64,000 nucleotides of DNA. Source: Epiperipatus broadwayi (taxonomy: Eukaryota > Onychophora > Udeonychophora > Euonychophora > Peripatidae). The position numbers and the translations under genes are program-made. Under the pieces are notes generated by a model. It saw only the letters and a list, made by a program, of their open reading frames with translations. It made no database searches and was not told the DNA's origin. Below, in pieces: positions 12,024-22,829 of the stretch. Location: NCBI GenBank assembly GCA_028023455.1, contig JAQFVV010013077.1:188001-252000 (forward strand), given 5' to 3'. The first letter of the stretch is position 1. The number at the start of each line of letters is the position of its first letter.

Positions 12024-12513
12024 ATTTTAATTCTAAGGAAAAGGAAATCAACCATCCACACATGTGCCATATTATAATATTCAATTAGTGATATTAAATA
12101 TGAGTACATTCTTGATTCAAGTCACAAGATAAAGACTTTGAAAAGATAAAAATGGCCATCTTATCTTCGTACCTACATGTAATTAGATAGGCAAATCTTA
12201 AGCATCTTGGAAAAGAGTGTAAATATATTAAATTATTCACTTTACTTACATTTCTTTTTTATATCCTATTTTCACGTGCGAAATATTGAAATTTACTATA
12301 TGTCAATATTAGCATATATTTAAGCTCTCCAAAATGCTTAAGATTTGCCTTTATAATTGCATTTAGGTACAAAGATAAGATGACCATTCTTATCCTTTCA
12401 AAGTCTTTATCTCGTGACTTGAATCGAGAATTTACTCATTACTAACTAAATATTATAGTATGAAGCATGCCGTGGAGGGGTGATTCCCTTCTTAGAATTA
12501 TAGCTTGATACAG
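12024..12513. repeat. Long foldback element, arms about 165-190 bp
   Basis: A large imperfect inverted repeat. Left-arm landmarks GGAAATCAACCATCC (about 12046), TTGATTCAAGTCACAAGATA (12113) and GGCAAATCTTAAGCATCTTG (12190) pair with CCAAAATGCTTAAGATTTGC (12330), TATCTCGTGACTTGAATCGA (12408) and GGAGGGGTGATTCCC (about 12475). The centre of the arms (AAGATAAAGACTTTG and GGCAAATCTTAAG) is shared with the foldback at 38881-39152, so the two belong to one family. No protein is encoded. Confidence 0.7.
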
Positions 12514-13439
12514 TGCTAGTAAAATTTCTTGATTATTTACATTATATTTTTTTTAAAAAGCACCAAAATGAGCACAATAACCTTAGTTAACTTTCAAGAT
12601 GTCTATATATGAGGACTTATAAAATTGCTACAGAGCATATTATAGTTCTCAGTCAAAGAAAGGTAGGAACAAACAACAATCAGCAACATAGGCATTATCA
12701 TTATAATACATTATCACTGCTTGCAGTGACCACAAAATGTTATTTTCAAGCTCAAATATTTCTAAATTTATCATTAATCAGTACTAAAAAATAAAAAAAT
12801 TATTCAATAAAGAGAAAAGTATAGAACAGAAATCTTTTTTTTTAATCACTAAAATTTTATTTTATGAATCGTTTAGCTCTCTATAATAATTGCAGAAAAT
12901 TATAATACATTTTTTAAAGAAAAACAATACAACTTAAAGATTCTTATATATATATTTGCTTCAAAGTACTTCAGTCTAATATAATCCATTCAATGGGACA
13001 TTTATGATTCACAATCACAAGCATTTCTTAAAAGTCTTGTGAGATAATTGCTGTCATCAAAAATACAAATTTAAATGGGAAGGGGGGGGGTCTTTGAAAA
13101 AAGTATTCAGCAATATAAAATTTAATGGCATTTTTTTTATCTCTCTTGAGAGATTGAACTGCCATTTAAAATTATTTTATAACTTCAACACTATCAATTC
13201 AATGACCATCTGGAATTTTCAATTATTAGCTACTTCAGAAAAGATTAGATAAGAAACCCTATACATCAGTTTAATATAAATTTACAGTAATGTATAACAA
13301 TCACAGTCAATATAACTATAGATGTATAACAAAATTTAACTTGGAAAATTATACAGAACATCATTTTATTTTGTCTTTCTGTGCAGGGACTAAAATAAAA
13401 CTATAAAGTAAAAATAAAGAAATGCTTTTAGTTTTAAAA
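12514..13439. other. A+T-rich non-coding stretch
   Basis: Nothing recognised apart from a short G-rich run (GGGAAGGGGGGGGG) ending at 13090. Confidence 0.5.
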
Positions 13440-13603
13440 GAATTTTATTTAGGGAGAATATTGGTTTTTTTAATACATTAACTTTTTATAGTACATTGAC
13501 TAAACAAGAGTCTATAATGTCACTACTGGGTTGATAGTGGATGATTTATGGAGATATTAATCCAGGGTATGGAATAAATCCTGTGGTTTATAGATTGTTG
13601 TCA

Positions 13604-14838
13604 TCAGCTATCTGGAAATGTATTGGGCTTTGGAATTTGGAATAGATTCCAGGTTTCTTCAAATAAAAATTTGGAGGAAATGGTCATGTCTTTATGTTTG
13701 ATTTTGTTTAAAAGAGAAATGAATAGACTGTCTGGGTCTGGTGGAGGAGTTGTGAATACTAATTTGCATCTCACATTCCAGATAGAGTGGGTGAGAAATA
13801 CTGACATTCTTATAATTGGAAACTGTTTACTTAGTAGAGATTCTTTTAGCGAGAGGATTCTGTAAATATCAATTTTACTGTTTTGGAAAATTAAAAGTTT
13901 TATACTACCAAGTCCAGTACATGAGCGAATTATGTGGACAAATGTCTCATCATACCTCTTGCAGATTGGGCAGATAGGGTCAATGTTGTTAAGAAATCTC
14001 TTGTGGTGGAGGAACCAGTTGGTATGCATGGCTCCCAGATTTACTTTTACTAGGTAGTTTAAAAATTTAGGTTTTAGAGCTAAGAACTTGAATATTGAAG
14101 TAATTCTATGATTAGTGATGCCAAGCATTGGCAGAATTGAGTTGATTTCAGGGTTGATTTTACAGTGGGCTTCCCAGATGGTGATTTTTGTATTATATGG
14201 ATTTTGTAAAGTAGATGTAAATTGATTGAGAAGCTGGAGAACCTGGTCTAGCCAGCATTTTTGAGGAGGAGGTCTGTCCGTCGGTTGAACGGCCTCCGAT
14301 ATATTAAAGGAATCATGTTTTTGTAAGAGGTTATGAATCAGTGTGTGAGATTTTTGAAAGATAATTGAGGGGATGGAGTGAAAGGACATTCCGTTAGATT
14401 TGCGATGGTATTGCATCCTTGTCATGCTTATAGACGTACTATTTTTCCAAAAGAGTTTAGCACATAGACTATTGATATTTTTGGTAAAGGCTTTTGTTGC
14501 TGTCATGATGGGGAGGTAGTATGCAATCTTGGACATGACTTTCATGTTCAGTAGTGCTACTTTTCCCTGTATGGAGAGATACACCCTGGAAAGGGATTGT
14601 ATAATCTGGGATGTGGAATTGATTAAGGAGTTCTGTAGTTTTTTGACATGGCTGTTTGAGACATGGAGATAGGGAAGCCAAGAAAGTCCTGGGGCTCAGC
14701 TAGAAATCTAGATGAGTCTTTCTTTCCCGATAGAATTTTCCAAGATGAAGATTTGTTGGAGTTAAATTTGAGTTGTGAATTAAGGGAAAATTTATCCAAA
14801 ATGTTGTAGAGTGCTGGGAGATGTTTTTGAGATGGTAG
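13604..14838 (-). pseudogene. LINE family A ORF2 fragment: RT thumb and CCHC C-terminal domain
   Basis: Two overlapping frames joined by a shift near 14600. The upstream part holds FLAEPQDFLGFPISMSQTAM, matching FKAEPQKFLGFALAKTHTQM in copy 2. The downstream part (326 residues) starts in VYLSIQGKVALLNMKVMSKI and ends with the zinc-knuckle-like CPICKRYDETFVHIIRSC (C-x2-C-x8-H-x4-C, complete here), then HSIWNVRCKLVF and a stop. This C-terminal motif is characteristic of L1/Tx1-type elements, where it is thought to bind nucleic acid. The frameshift and the RTE-like insertion make the gene inactive. Confidence 0.85.
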
Positions 14839-14879
14839 TATTATGAGAACTTTGGATTTCCACCAACCAAGAGAACAAG

Positions 14880-15391
14880 CTGGATTTAAAAGTGGTTTAG
14901 TACAATAGATCATATCCAGGTATTGAGGGAAGTCATAGAAAGGACAAATGAATATGAGTTGTCATTATGTTTTGGATTTGTAGATTATGAAAAAGCATTC
15001 GATTCTATACACATTTCTTCAGTGATTAAAGCATTGGATCATCAAGGTATAGATCCAGGATATTGTCATATTTAAAGAATATTTATAAAAATGCAACAGC
15101 AACAATTAGATTACATAATGATACTGGAAAAATCAACATTGAGAAAGGTGTAAGACAAGGTGACTCAATATCTCCAAAACTTTTTACAGCAGTGCTGCAA
15201 GAAGTATTTTGTGGATTAAAATGGGAAACTAAAGGAGTGAAAGTAAATGGAGAGTTTTTAAGTCATTTAGATTTCGCAGATGATGTAGTTGTTTTTGCAA
15301 ATAATGCTTCAGAGCTGCAGGAAATGTTGCAGGAGTTAGCAGATGAAAGTAGAAAAGTAGGACTAAAGATAAATGTTAAAAAGACTAAGTA
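14880..15391 (+). pseudogene. RTE-like reverse transcriptase, palm domain
   Basis: Contains motif A (FVDYEKAFDSIH), motif B (GVRQGDSISPKLFTAVLQEV) and motif C (HLDFADDVVVFANNASELQE), so the catalytic Asp residues are present. A frameshift near 14918 and a +1 shift plus stop at 15391 (ending NVKKTK) break the polyprotein. This would be the enzyme that copies element RNA at a nicked target. Closest in style to the RTE/BovB-like proteins abundant in invertebrates. Confidence 0.85.
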
Positions 15392-16036
15392 ATGTTTAAT
15401 CGATTTGCTCAAAATATGAAAATAAAGATTGATTATGAAGAATTAGAAGAAGTTAACAGTTACAAATACCTTGGTCAGATTATTAATACAGATGGAAACA
15501 TAATGGAGGAAATTAATCATAGAATTAAACTTGTTTGGAATGCTTTTGGTAGAAATAACTTGATACTAAAAGGAAATATGCCTATGTGTTTGAAAAGGAT
15601 GGTTTTTAACAAATGTGTTTTACCAGTTCTTACTTATGGATCTGAGACTTGGATACTTAATAGAAGAGCAATACAGAGACTTCAGACCACTCAAAGGAGT
15701 ATGGAGAGATGTATGTTGGGAGTAACAAGAAGAGATCGAAAACGCAATGTATGGGTAAGACAACAAACAGGTGTTAGTGACCTTATTGAAAAAATTAAAA
15801 GATTGAAATGGAGTTGGGCTGGACATATTTCTAGAAGAGATGATAATAGATGGACAATTGAAATTTTAAACTGGATTCCAAGAGATTGTAAAAGACCCAG
15901 AAAGAGACCACATGTGAGATGGATGGATGAAATAAAAAAATATGCAGGAGTGTTGTGGAGAAGAGAAGCTAAAGATCGAAGAAGATGGATTAAACTTGGA
16001 GAGACCTTCATCCTGCAGTGGATTGATAATGGTTGA
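15392..16036 (+). pseudogene. RTE-like RT thumb and C-terminal region
   Basis: A 214-residue continuation with VNSYKYLGQIINTDGNIMEE, the conserved LPVLTYGSETWILNRRAIQR and LQTTQRSMERCMLGVTRRDR, then LKWSWAGHISRRDDNRWTIE and a basic R/K-rich end (RPRKRPHVRWMDEIKKYAGV) closing in ILQWIDNG. These blocks are diagnostic of RTE-type elements found in many animals. The stop is followed directly by the GAT repeat. The frame is one base off from the preceding RT frame, overlapping at 15391-15395. Confidence 0.85.
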
Positions 16037-16188
16037 TGATGATGATGATGATGATGAGTATTTGAGGACATCATCCATATATGCAAACAACTTGAAGGAT
16101 TTTTTGATGCGAGGAATGAATACTCCAGTGAATGAGATTTCTATATCTCTCAACAGGGGGTTGAGATAGTATATAAAAAGGATAGCAC

Positions 16189-17004
16189 TTAATGGAGATC
16201 CTTGAGGAATAGACAGGTCGGGGAGAACCCATCTGTGTAGAATCCATCTAAGAAGATGTGAATTAGCCTATTGTAGAGAAGATTCTCCAGAATCTGTATA
16301 ATTTGAGAAGGAATGTTGAGGTCTTTTAGAAGAGTAAGAAGTGTGTGAATATTGATTGAGTCAAAAGCCCCTGTTATGTCTAGCTGGATTGCAATGGGTT
16401 TTGATAAGCGATTAGATCTAATATGATCAAGGAAAATCTTGACTTCACCCATTGCTCTCAGGGCTGAAGATCCTTTTCTTGCATATTGTGACTGAACAAT
16501 ATTGTCTAAAATTTTTTGCTGGATTTTCTCTTTAATTACACCTTCGATAACTTTGATTAAAATTGGTGTCATGGAGACAGGCCTTATGTTATGGATGTTG
16601 GTTGGATCTTTGTTCTTCTTGATGAATGGCACTAAGGCAATCGGGTAGAGGTTATTTATTTCCCTTCTTTTAGTGGATAGATGATTGATCATGTTCATCA
16701 TGATTGGGATAGCAAAGTTATCAAGGTGAGAAATTAGAAATCTTGGTATAGCATGCATCCCGGGATGAACACTGTCAGAAAGTGCTGATAGACGGTTTTT
16801 AAGATCAGCTGCTGTTATGCCATGGTTTATAGAATATGGGTGATCCAGCCATTCACTGATAGTCTTTGGAAAATTATTTTGAAGTCGGTTTTTGAAGTGA
16901 AGATCAATGTGTTCAATCATGTGATGACCAGTGACATAGTTTCCATTGACAATAAGGGAAGTTGGAGTGTTAAGTTTTTTCCTAGCTCCCAATGTCCATC
17001 GCAA
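16189..17004 (-). pseudogene. LINE family A ORF2 fragment: linker and RT fingers/palm
   Basis: A 271-residue frame covering the region before the RT and its first motifs. Visible are SVHPGMHAIPRFLISHLDNF, then LYPIALVPFIKKNKDPTNIH running into NIRPVSMTPILIKVIEGVIK (the RT fingers) and QLDITGAFDSIN, motif A with its catalytic Asp. Motif B is degraded near residue 260 (SPTCLFLKDLH). The catalytic YMDD lies in another frame just beyond, at 16064-16087 (FAYMDDVL). The reading frame is shifted there, so this copy is dead. It matches copy 2 residue by residue in the linker (INHGIT and HGIPLFL). Confidence 0.85.
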
Positions 17005-17119
17005 ATATCTCCGAGTCTTTTATTCAGATAAATGCATTAGAAAGCCAGAAAGAAATGTTCTGCTTCTACATGAGCGGTGTGTGCTTTTATTTTTGGTTAC
17101 ATGTTATAAAGAATACGTG

Positions 17120-17254
17120 AAAGCTAAAGAAAATGTCTCGCATCGGTGGTCGAGAGGTCAGCGCGACTGCCTTGCACTTGCAGGCAGTTGCCCGGGTTGC
17201 GGGTTCGTGTCCCGGCCGATGCTATGACACTTAAAAAAAAAAGCTAAAGAAAAT
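17120..17254 (+). mobile_element. tRNA-derived SINE 1, intact, with 15-bp target duplication
   Basis: A SINE of about 105 bp (17135-17239) lies between two copies of AAAGCTAAAGAAAAT (17120-17134 and 17240-17254). The 5' GCATCGG pairs with the 3' CCGATGC as an acceptor stem. The A box is TGGTCGAGAGG, the B box GGGTTCGTGTCCC, and the long variable-arm region indicates a class II (Leu/Ser-like) tRNA ancestor. It ends GCTATGACAC plus an A-rich tail. The perfect TSD and long perfect stems indicate a young copy. Transcription would be by RNA polymerase III from the internal boxes; mobilisation would need a LINE RT. Confidence 0.9.
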
Positions 17255-18657
17255 TTATTTTTTACTTGTTAGTAGATGTATTTATTTTTATCATTTTTCA
17301 GTGCAGTTATGTGAATAAAAGTATTTTTTTTAATTTATTTATTTTTTCTACTTCGTGGTTAATAGAATTAATAGGATTTGGCAAATATACTATAAAATCT
17401 TCTTTCGAGTTTGTAGACTTAATTAAAAATGCAGCCATCGATGACAGTTTCAATATAGCAGCCATAGATATATCTGAACTCTACGGATCGATTAATAGAA
17501 AAGGTTCAATCAGGATAATTAAAGAAGAGCTTCAAAATAATCATTGTCCTGAACAGAAAATTGAGTTTATCATTGACTTCATGAATTGGTTGGATGAGAA
17601 CATATTTGCGACATTTGAAAATAGATGGTATAGGATGAATAATGGATGGCCGATGGGATTGCCTATGAGTGGCATTGTATCTAGCATTGTAATTGGTTAT
17701 TTTGAAAACCAAATTATATCAAAGTTCCAAGAACAAACACATGGAATAATTTATTGTAGGTATGTAGATGACATTTTCATTGCAGCACCTAAACTTATAA
17801 TAAAAGCCATTCAAGATGAACTGCAGGCACATACCAACTTAATATTTAACTGCAATGAAGAGAATGAGCTTAATTCAATTAATTATTTGGACCTAATAAT
17901 AACAAGAACACACAGATGCATTGATTACAACATGAAAGTTAAACCTTTAAACATTAGAGGATACATCCATACTAAATCGAAAACACCGAGAGCCCACAAA
18001 TTGGCAGGGCTTTCTGCTTTTTTGTTCAGGAATTACCATTTGTGCAAATATGAAGAAGAAAGAAGGGTAAATATTAACCAATATGTTAATGATCTGATGA
18101 AGGTTGGTTATGATTTAATAACCATCAACAGAAGAATTAAAACATTTTATGAAAACATAACCAAACCTAGCAGGGACAAAAAACAACGCATATGTCTGCC
18201 ATATATTCCTAACATAGCTAGAAAACTGGTCAATAAATTGCAGAATGAATTTGCAGTAGGTTTTCGAACCCCTCCAAACACCAACAGGATTTTGAACAAT
18301 TCTAAGGACAAAATTGACCTACAATCAACACCACATGTGGTGTATAAGTTGACATGCCCTCAGGCAAACTGCGGTGCAGTATACTTTGGTGAGACTCGGG
18401 CCACTATAAACAACAGAGTGGCTCAGCATAAATACTTATACAAAAGAGTATTAAGAACAAACGAAGGCAGCTCAGTATTTGTGGACCACCAAAGAGAGGC
18501 TAATCATGAGTTTGAACCTGCAAATGCTAGGATAATTGCAACTGAAAGAAATGACATCAAAAGGAAGGTGAAAGAAGCATGGTATATATCAAGAGATTTG
18601 AAAGCAATAAACAGGAGAGACACATGCTTTTCCATTTCAAAGAGATGGACAATATAA
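17255..18657 (+). CDS. Penelope-like element: reverse transcriptase plus GIY-YIG endonuclease, 5'-truncated
   Basis: One open frame of 463 codons (first ATG 17266). Residues 1-35 are hydrophobic and probably not native. Homology starts around FGKYTIKSSFEFVDLI. RT motif A is AAIDISELYGSI (catalytic Asp about residue 68), motif B GWPMGLPMSGIVSSI (about 127-141) and motif C RYVDDIF (YVDD at 166-169). The C-terminus carries the GIY-YIG nuclease: HVVYKLTCPQ (about 356-365), then AVYFGETRATINNRVAQHK with the conserved Arg. This RT plus C-terminal GIY-YIG order defines canonical Penelope-like elements, which nick the target and copy RNA into it. Full-length elements usually have a longer N-terminal region, so this copy is truncated, but it has no internal stop, unlike every LINE here. 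It lies just downstream of SINE 1. No long terminal repeat was recognised. Confidence 0.9.
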
Positions 18658-18869
18658 ATAAGCTTGCATAGATTTGCATAAATTACTACGTTAAAAGGCT
18701 ATGAATATGAGTGTAAGCTCTGAAAGCGCTTAGCCTTAAGAAATATTAATATAATCGTTGAATTTAATTTCACTATATACGTTAAGCGTATTTAATATTA
18801 CTTTTTAGTTTTATATAGTTCCAGAAATTATGAATGAAAAAAGTTTAGATTCAATTTAATACCATTAGA

Positions 18870-19335
18870 TGGCAATATCATAGAGTACTGAATTGCAACA
18901 AGATGTGTGATAAAGGTAGTATGGTATGCAGAAGATTTGGATAAAGATTTTATACAAAGGTGGGAAGATTGCGTTAGAAGAATGTTGAGGGTTATAGTAG
19001 AAAGAAATGGAATAGAAGAATAGATGCATCAATAAGAAATAGGGAGTTGGAGAGATAGAAGAGAACTAGTATGGAATAAAAAAAAGAGTTTAAATATATA
19101 TAAAAGTAAATAGAATATTGGGTGCGAGTTAATTTATGAGAATAACAAGGAAAGTAGTTTACTGTTTAAGGCTTAAAGAATGATAGCAGCAAGGAAATAT
19201 ACACATAAATGGGAAAATATTGGTGGTTTAGTCTGCAAGTTGTGTAAGAAAGGCATTAAGAATATTAGGCATCTGTTAAATGATTGTAAATGCTTACAAG
19301 CAGAAAAAATACAAATAATGAAGTTGTGGGAGAAT
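18870..19335 (+). pseudogene. Non-LTR retroelement C-terminal fragment with CCHC motif (family E)
   Basis: Decayed frames end in RMIAARKYTHKWENIGG followed by LVCKLCKKGIKNIRHLLNDC. C-x2-C-x8-H-x4-C is the zinc-knuckle-like motif found after the RT in many non-LTR elements, and the basic stretch before it (RMIAARKY) is also typical. Stops and shifts precede it. It is distinct from LINE A in sequence. The exact clade cannot be set. Confidence 0.5.
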
Positions 19336-19494
19336 AAATATTAACAAAGTGATTATATAGAAAGTGTTGTTTTTTATGATGGGTTTGGAAAAAGATAGAC
19401 CCAATCATAATAGAAACATAAAAAATAAAAATATACTGTCACAATGAACAGGACAACAAAAAATTTTCAAATGGCAGTAACTTGAAGAAAAAAA

Positions 19495-20010
19495 AGTCCA
19501 ATTAGAACAAACTATCATAAAAAATAATTATCAATCAACTATTGTTAAAAAACTTTATACAATAAACGACAACAAAAAAGAAACATCAGAAGAAGAAAAA
19601 AACACAATAATAAGTACTGTATTGTATCTCTATATACCAGGAATATTAGACAAATTGAAGCAGCTTTTCAAAGCCATAGAGCATTGCAAGGAATTCCCAA
19701 TCTCTACAATCCTAAACTTAAAATGTTGAAAAACAAAAATTACATCAATAATATACTATGTGAATGTGGAAGGACATATATTATAGAAACTGCCTCAACA
19801 AAAACACAATTTATTTAAAATGAGATAATAATTAGAAAGGAAATGGCAGATATGACTAACAGATAGTGTATGTATAGATGAATATAATCTTCAATTGGGA
19901 AAACACAAATATATTGAGCAGAAAGTAAAAAGAAAATTTAAAGAAGCTGCTCACATGACAATCGCAAGCAGCATCATAAATCATTCTATGTGATAACCTA
20001 TACTATTCAG
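19495..20010 (+). pseudogene. Decayed Penelope-like GIY-YIG domain
   Basis: Translation around 19650-19820 reads HRALQGIPNLYNPKLKMLKN, then INNILCECGRTYIIETAST, resembling the CECGKxYIGETGR core of Penelope-type GIY-YIG nucleases. Further on, QLGKHKYIEQKVKRKFKEAAHM resembles the end of those proteins (a KRKIKEA-like block). The RT is not recognisable and stops interrupt the frame. It belongs to a subfamily different from the 17.3-kb copy, because the cysteines are spaced differently. Confidence 0.6.
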
Positions 20011-22395
20011 AAAACATTTGTTAATTTTACTTTTAAAAGGAGGCAATGAAGAAATCAAGAGAAAATTCGTAGATAAAGATAAGAACTAAAATTTCTACTG
20101 ATTACTGCCATTGGCAGAATAATCTAATTAGAGCATGGTGTTAAATTCAGTATTCACAATTCTAAAAGATATCAGTTAAATTTCAATGCTTGATTGTCAT
20201 TTCCCAGCCGATAATATCACAAAAGGAGCTAAAAATAATACCAATCAAAATATGTTTCATACTAATCTGTACAACATTATTAATTATTAAATGTATTCAG
20301 AAAAATATAGTTGTTTTTTTTTCTAAAACCATTTAATAATTCAATGAAATGGCAGAAATAGTCTGACATATAAACCATATGTTTATCTCATATTTTATTC
20401 AACATTTACTTAGAAAAAAGCATAAAGTAATTATTATTAAAAAAAATCATAATTAATTGAATGAAAAACAATAATTCAGATATTAGTGACCTCTATTTTT
20501 GCTCAATCCAATTAAAACATTAATTTAGTTAAAGCTACCAAATTCCCACGATCGATTTCTGAATAATATGCAATCTTTCAGTTTACTGTTACATTACATC
20601 TATTTAATAGCCATTTTCATTACCGCGAAGGTAAGAAAATGTTGAAAATCCCAAGGATGGAACCCAAATCATTTCTTAGTGTAACTATTAAATGGACACA
20701 TTAAAAAGAATTCTTTGGAAGGATCCTTGTATTAAATCGCTCTTTATAATTTTCAGTAAAAAAAAGTTTATTTATTGCAGAGAAAATGAATTAAATACAA
20801 TTGGTTTGCCAATAATATGGTAGGTTCAAAACTTTATCAATTTAACCTAAGAGGTTGTGATGGCTAAATCTCAACTATTGGCTTGAAGGAAAATACAATA
20901 ACTGTAGTAAATATAAAAGATTGTAAGTGAAAAATTGATTAAATGATTAGAAAATTATCATAATAGAATGAGATCATAATGACTATATGATTTCAATAGG
21001 AAATTATTTTTCACTGAAATTTTTATGAAATAATTACCAATAGAGAAAACAATCTTTGTAAAAATTTTAATTGAGGACAGTACTAAAAATTTCTAAAAAA
21101 TGTTCTATTTATTAAAATGTTAGAACAATCTTCCTCAATCTCTTCTGAAGACAGTACAGAAAATTAAAAAAAGAAGAGAGATAATAATGGAACAAATTAT
21201 TAATCACCTTTTTTTCAATACAAGAAAGAAAGGCCATTATAGTTTCAAAAACAAATAACACATAAATCGGAATCTCAATCAGAATCCATAATGATCTGAC
21301 ACAATATCAGGGCTTACAAAATGTAACAGGGTTTGAATTCAGTTCCTGTTCACTACAAAGAACAAAAATTCACATTTTACTTTAAAGTCAACCACCATTA
21401 ATGGTAGCCATCTTGAATCAGTGATAATATAAAATCGTGACTTTATGAAGTGAATATCATTGGAATCTAACATGATCATATTCACACCCAAAAAATTATA
21501 GTACAATACAAAGTTTATTCATTACATAAAATAATTAGAGTTTAATTATACACTTAAAATATGATTATTACAATTTCCTCACTTTCAACAAATACTTTTA
21601 ACAGTCTTACGGCATGTCCAAGATGAATAAGATTTTCATCATAAATGGCAAAAAAAAAGGCCAAAAAGTAGGCAAATTTTATTCACTATAATAAATAATG
21701 AAAAACTTATTTTCATTGTATATAATAAAATAATAAATTTTAAAATTTGTTAACTATGTAAAATGTTTGCAATCAATCAATTTTTGTTAACAATTTTTTA
21801 AAACAATAACTCTTCCCAAGACAAAAAATGTCATCCCTATAAATTTAAATTACTTTCAGTAAAAAAAAAAAAAAGGGATGGGGGGGGGGGTCTTTAATGC
21901 ATTATGCAAATAATATTTATATGATCAAACAAGTTGAAATGAAACTTGTTTAGTTTTTAATGAGTATCCTTGTAATTTGTTTCTGTTAAATTCAAGATAA
22001 CTGCGGCTTTTATCAGATAAATAAACAAAATATCCAAAAAATGCTGTACAAATTCCATTTAATACAAACCTGATCATATACAATAACAAAATGTACTACT
22101 AATAAATTTTAGTATGTGTACATTATCTCAAAAACACTCTTTCTTTAACTAATTTCTAATTAATGGTTTTGAATAGATAAAAATTTCAAGCAAAAATGAA
22201 TTATTCCATACTAAATAGTATTGGCAAAAAAGGCTTAAAAATGTTACTAAAACTACAGCAATTAACTGTGCACTATATTTCTTTATCTAATTTTTATTTA
22301 ATAGTATTACATTTATGCAAAATAAATAAAATCACAAACTGTTGCACTTTTTTAAAAAAAGATAATGTTGCAAAAAAAAAAAAATCAAAGTTTTA
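20011..22395. other. A+T-rich non-coding stretch
   Basis: No genes or repeats recognised. Contains a 14-A run, GGGAT, then 11 G (21861-21890). Confidence 0.5.
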
Positions 22396-22826
22396 TTGGT
22401 TAGCAGTAAAACATTTGCATGGATCAGACTTTCTATATTCCTGTCATTCTCAATCTGGCTGGTTCGTTGTAAGTTATCCTTTCAAGGGTCTCATCTGAGT
22501 CCACTACAACTATTTATCAAAATCATAAACAAGATCAAGAAACGAGATGAAGTCCTGTCAACATGTACAGCCTACTCTGAGACATGGAGGCTGTTTGAAA
22601 TCCCAACAACAGAACAATAAGCAGTCACATCAGCCCACAACTCCACCAGTCATCAATTAGTTTCATCTATTGCAAAACTCTGCAATGCATGTAGAAGTCC
22701 TAATTGGAACCCTTCATTCTGCTGTTCAGGTCTTCCAAGTTCGTATGTGAAACCTGATAAAAATAATCTTGTAAACAAACTTTTGTATATTTTTATATTT
22801 GTTAAATAAATTTCTTGAAAAAAAAA
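22396..22826 (+). pseudogene. LINE family A, 3' fragment (copy 4)
   Basis: The frame 22396-22620 encodes IRLSIFLSFSIWLVRCKLSF and NKIKKRDEVLSTCTAYSETW followed by RLFEIP, aligning with IRMSVFLTHSIWNVRCKLVF and ETWNLFQIP at the end of copy 1. The stop is followed by a 3' UTR of about 180 bp, an AATAAA signal (about 22804) and an A run ending near 22826, the natural 3' end. Everything upstream of the last 70 codons is missing, as expected for abortive reverse transcription. Confidence 0.8.
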
Positions 22827-22829
22827 GTG

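Larger units (their letters stand above)
14851..16058 (+). mobile_element. RTE-like LINE (family B), 5'-truncated copy nested in LINE A
   Basis: A non-LTR element that begins inside the RT at the DFxQPREQAGF stretch and ends in a (GAT)n tail at 16034-16058, the 3' terminus typical of RTE-clade elements. Reading starts with TLDFHQPREQAGFKSGL, shifts frame, continues STIDHIQVLREVIERTNEYE and FGFVDYEKAFDS (motif A), and then runs as two adjacent frames (15063-15392 and 15392-16036). A second, older copy is at 43380-44807 and a 175-bp 3' end is at 52943-53117. Confidence 0.9.
14839..16069. repeat. Target-site duplication flanking the RTE-like insertion
   Basis: TATTATGAGAAC (14839-14850) and TATTTGAGGAC (16059-16069) are the two diverged copies of the target. 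The interrupted LINE reads MDDVLIILPS across the junction when one copy is removed, the same length as MDNIIVFLPS in copy 2. Confidence 0.7.
13440..17036 (-). mobile_element. LINE family A, copy 1 (5'-truncated, split by an RTE-like insertion)
   Basis: A non-LTR retrotransposon on the minus strand. It enters in the linker before the RT (about 17036), runs through the RT to the YMDD box (about 16087-16064), is interrupted by the RTE-like insertion at 14851-16058, and resumes at 14838 with the thumb, C-terminal domain and 3' UTR. Removing the insertion and one copy of the target duplication restores a frame that keeps the same spacing after YMDD as copy 2 (47493-51840). An AATAAA-like signal lies in the 3' UTR near 13450. 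Confidence 0.85.

Noticed and set aside
15620-16153. Minus-strand ORFs of 68 to 131 codons
   Set aside because: They are shadows of the RTE-like coding strand; the Ser/His runs are the GAT repeat tail read in other frames.
17141-17228. Functional tRNA gene
   Set aside because: A and B boxes and an acceptor-like stem are present, but the element has an A tail, a TSD and sister copies with different anticodon loops. It is a SINE.
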